Virus record (IMG/VR): IMGVR_UViG_3300047356_000273
Location: 1-37,897 of that record
Strand: one strand, 5' to 3'
DNA length: 37,897 nucleotides
Source: a virus
The notes under the pieces were generated by a model. The model was given only the letters and a program-made list of their open reading frames with translations, ran no database searches and was not told where the DNA came from. Positions within the stretch are counted from its first letter, which is position 1; every line of letters starts with the position of its first letter. Shown here piece by piece: positions 35,477 through 37,897 of the stretch. The position numbers were made by a program, and so were the translations under genes.

Positions 35477-37897
35477 TTAGCTGAAGAAATACGTGCTATC
35501 TTTGATTTTGGAGATGTCAGCAGTTCCATATTCTGGAGGCTCTGGAAGTTCTAATCCCGATTGCTGTTCTAGTTGATGTTTCCAATCTTTAAGGAGGTCA
35601 ACGCTAAACATAGAAATGAATACATCTCTCAAACTTTTACTCAGAGCTTCGCACCCTGTAGCGTGTGTTCCATAGCTGTCGTGGATAAATGCAAAGTCAT
35701 AGATTCCTTCTTCCTCGTTGGCTTTGATGATTGTTTTATGGAGAGCCGCAGCATCTAGTGAGTGAACAAAGTTAGGGGACACTCCGTTGCGCTGGCGAAC
35801 CTTGGATAGCTTATCGTCGTTCTCACGGAAACGAATGTGAGTAGCTGTTCCGCTAATCCAAGTCTTGATGTTCTTACTTGTGAAGTTGAAATACTCTTGG
35901 TGAACAGGGAAGCCACTGGGTGTAACCCAAGTAACAGGAAGCTCAGCATCGGTAAGCAAAGCAGCACAGTCTTGGAACCACTTCATACATTCCTTGGGCT
36001 TCTCTAAGACACTCTCAATACCCTTCCAGACTGCTTTGGCTAGAACGTGAACAGCCAGATACTTCTCCTTCTCATCAAAGGGTCTCGTGCGTCCTTCTCC
36101 GTGTATCTGGTCTTCATACCAGTCAGCTATATACAAGCGGTTGCTGTATTCAGTGAGCCCATAAGAGTAACACATAACAGGGCGCTTGGTTGTCTTACGG
36201 TCTATCCCAAAGGTTACCCAAGCATTAGAGATAGCATCACCTTCTTCTGCTTGTTTCTTGAGGATGATCTCCGCTTGTTTTGCAACGACCCCGTAGATGT
36301 CTGCTGGGGAGTCCGTAGGTAGGACATTCGTAGCAGTCATCCCGTAGGGGTCACGGGTAAGCATAGAGAGAATCTGAAGGCCGTTATTGGTGGCATCCAT
36401 ATTCACTGGGAGAAAGGTATCTAGCTTACCCGTGTTCTGTAGTGTGGCCCATTCAAAGCACCACGCAAGGAATTGCCAAGGGTCACCCGCTTCTGTCCAT
36501 AATAACTCCTTGGTAGGGTTAGCAGCGATACGGATAGCGTCCTTGGAAAAGTTCTCAGCCCACTCAGCACGTTGGTCGAGTGTGACTTTATCGTAGCCCC
36601 AAGTGTTAGCGCCTTGAATGGCTAACCACTTACGGTCTGTTGCTGTCTTAATACGTTGAGGTCTAGCAAACCGAAGTAAACCACGGCACATGTCAGGGCC
36701 TTGGATACCTAGGAAGGCAGGGATGTTATATACACGACCTCGGAAGTCACAGTGTGACGGATAGAAGAACCGACTACCTGTAAGCTTCTCTGCTAGGTAA
36801 AGCACCTTAGCGACCAGTAGGCGTCTTGAGCGCGTGCTCATGTTGCGCTTGTGGACACCTGAAGCCATCGTGCGCCACTGAAGGTTTACTATCTTGTTTT
36901 CGTGGAAGTCATCGGGGATGTCAGGCATCACCTCATCGTCACGGCTAGGTAGTCCTCCTACCTTTACTGAGTTCTTCCAAGCCCACTGCATGGTCTGGAG
37001 AACGTCCTCGTTAATCTTCCAAGGTGTTTGCTGGATAAGGTTACAAGCCTCCATAGGCTCGTCTAGTTTACCTTCAATACCCCGAAGGAACTCCATGTTG
37101 GTGGTCTTGATAAATGGAAGCTTAGGCAGCGATGTATCTTCAAGACGGTAGCCACCTTCCCAGACGTTTTTCCACTCCATTGGTGTGTCCACTGTAGGTA
37201 ACCAGAAAGGGCTTATGATTTCCTTGTGATAGTTAAACTCATCAATCCACTTGAGGGTCTCTGCTGAGGCTGTGACGTAGCGTGTTGGGTTTCTACGGCC
37301 TGTGTCTGTGATGAACCGATACTCAATGATCCCCGTGACATCCCTGAGGAGTTCTACAAGGTTGATACCTGTTGTGGCTACATCTCTACGAGTCCACGAG
37401 TGTGGCTCCTCCATCAGACCCTTCTCTACCTCGTGCTTGGTGCTGACTCGGATGTGGTTCTTGGTAGCTTGCCATCCACTCTTACGGGTAGCCCCTAGAA
37501 CAATCCCTTCACCCTTTGGGTTGTTACGAACAAGGAACTCGGAGCGGCGCTGATAGTCGATGACGTTGCCCACCTTGGTGCACATGGCGGTCATCTTGGA
37601 GTTCTGTGTAAGCTGGTCTAGGACGGTGCGGATAACAAGAAACCCAATCTTCTCTGAAGGGATTTCTAAGAGGTCTATCTGCCACCGACCTTTGTTCTTA
37701 ATTAGACGCCACTTTTCTTTCACCTCATCGATGGCCTTGATATATGAAGGAAGCGCCCCACGTATCAGTCTCTGACCATAAGACGTCTCAGATTCCATAC
37801 CACGAGCGCGGGCTCCCTCTACCTTGTTACGGTAGCGACCCACGCCTACGGTGGTCATATCGTGGTTGAGTTCGTCTTGTGTGAGTTGTGTGTCCAT
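35477..37897 (-). CDS. Single-subunit DNA-dependent RNA polymerase (T7-like, gp1)
   Basis: 806 residues (T7: 883), complete once the circle is closed; its ATG is at 37897 (= 89). Catalytic residues align with T7: Asp501 in VNMDATNNGLQILSMLTRD (motif A), Lys571 and Tyr579 in RKTTKRPVMCYSYG (motif B), Asp740 in HDSYGTH (motif C). The C-terminus ends YFFS. It transcribes the middle and late genes from phage-specific promoters. The start follows the paired TTTGTCA repeats directly, so its expression may be controlled there. Confidence 0.97.
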   Translation of the reverse strand: MDTQLTQDELNHDMTTVGVGRYRNKVEGARARGMESETSYGQRLIRGALPSYIKAIDEVKEKWRLIKNKGRWQIDLLEIPSEKIGFLVIRTVLDQLTQNSKMTAMCTKVGNVIDYQRRSEFLVRNNPKGEGIVLGATRKSGWQATKNHIRVSTKHEVEKGLMEEPHSWTRRDVATTGINLVELLRDVTGIIEYRFITDTGRRNPTRYVTASAETLKWIDEFNYHKEIISPFWLPTVDTPMEWKNVWEGGYRLEDTSLPKLPFIKTTNMEFLRGIEGKLDEPMEACNLIQQTPWKINEDVLQTMQWAWKNSVKVGGLPSRDDEVMPDIPDDFHENKIVNLQWRTMASGVHKRNMSTRSRRLLVAKVLYLAEKLTGSRFFYPSHCDFRGRVYNIPAFLGIQGPDMCRGLLRFARPQRIKTATDRKWLAIQGANTWGYDKVTLDQRAEWAENFSKDAIRIAANPTKELLWTEAGDPWQFLAWCFEWATLQNTGKLDTFLPVNMDATNNGLQILSMLTRDPYGMTATNVLPTDSPADIYGVVAKQAEIILKKQAEEGDAISNAWVTFGIDRKTTKRPVMCYSYGLTEYSNRLYIADWYEDQIHGEGRTRPFDEKEKYLAVHVLAKAVWKGIESVLEKPKECMKWFQDCAALLTDAELPVTWVTPSGFPVHQEYFNFTSKNIKTWISGTATHIRFRENDDKLSKVRQRNGVSPNFVHSLDAAALHKTIIKANEEEGIYDFAFIHDSYGTHATGCEALSKSLRDVFISMFSVDLLKDWKHQLEQQSGLELPEPPEYGTADISKIKDSTYFFS
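37809..37897. repeat. Terminal redundancy, right copy
   Basis: Exact copy of bases 1-89, reading into the start codon of the RNA polymerase gene on the minus strand. Removing one copy gives a circle of about 37,808 bases in which the sequence upstream of the RNA polymerase is the 90-340 gap. Confidence 0.9.

Noticed and set aside
90-37897. CRISPR arrays, insertion sequences, rRNA genes
   Set aside because: No regularly spaced direct repeats of 24-40 bases, transposase patterns or rRNA signatures were seen on either strand.

Overview
The window is an essentially complete genome of a temperate, T7-like podovirus. All recognisable genes lie on the minus strand. The first 89 bases (1-89) recur exactly at the end (37809-37897), inside the RNA polymerase gene, so the sequence is a circular-permuted assembly of about 37,808 unique bases opened within that gene. 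Evidence for the T7 type is the full ordered set: single-subunit RNA polymerase, gp2.5-like SSB, endonuclease I, primase-helicase, family A DNA polymerase, 5'-3' exonuclease, portal, scaffold, capsid, two tail tubular proteins, three internal virion proteins plus a gp13-like protein, a T7-type tail fibre N-terminus, and both terminase subunits. A tyrosine integrase lies upstream of the RNA polymerase gene, as in some marine T7-like phages. The host cannot be named. Almost no gene has a Shine-Dalgarno sequence; leaders are A/C- or A/T-rich, which points to a host that initiates largely without SD pairing (inference).

Layout in transcription order (decreasing coordinates). (1) A 0.86 kb non-coding region (5260-6120) with 13-bp repeats and palindromes probably holds the early control region and the true genome ends. 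(2) The early region (5259-341) has 15 small, mostly acidic ORFs of unknown function plus the integrase; most have CA-repeat leaders and many carry a CAAACCGC motif. (3) A gap (90-340) has paired TTTGTCA repeats and is a candidate attP/operator. (4) The replication block (37897-28812) runs from RNA polymerase to the exonuclease, a DUF5664 (MazZ-type) nucleotide hydrolase and a small conserved ORF. (5) The head block starts with a gp7.3-like protein, a LamG-like protein and a small partner, then portal and scaffold. (6) A lysis cassette (holin candidate, overlapping i-spanin/o-spanin, exported lysozyme-like endolysin) sits between scaffold and capsid, followed by four tiny Lys-rich proteins. 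(7) Capsid with a strong terminator, tail tubes, internal virion proteins (the largest with a GNAT-like domain), short tail fibre. (8) Two small membrane proteins, terminase small subunit, HNH protein, terminase large subunit, an AT-rich spacer, and three small ORFs ending at 6121.

The genes make a normal T7-type programme: host polymerase probably reads the early block, the phage polymerase then reads replication and virion genes, and the integrase offers lysogeny, although no repressor could be recognised. Several genes here start with GTG or are too short for routine calling (i-spanin, 26-, 36-, 49-, 49-, 50-, 53-, 57- and 58-codon ORFs). The most notable observations are the repeated early-leader motif, the paired-repeat region between integrase and RNA polymerase, the conserved alternative start of the primase-helicase, the displaced lysis cassette with nested spanins, the tiny basic protein cluster before the capsid, and the GNAT-like domain in the giant internal virion protein.
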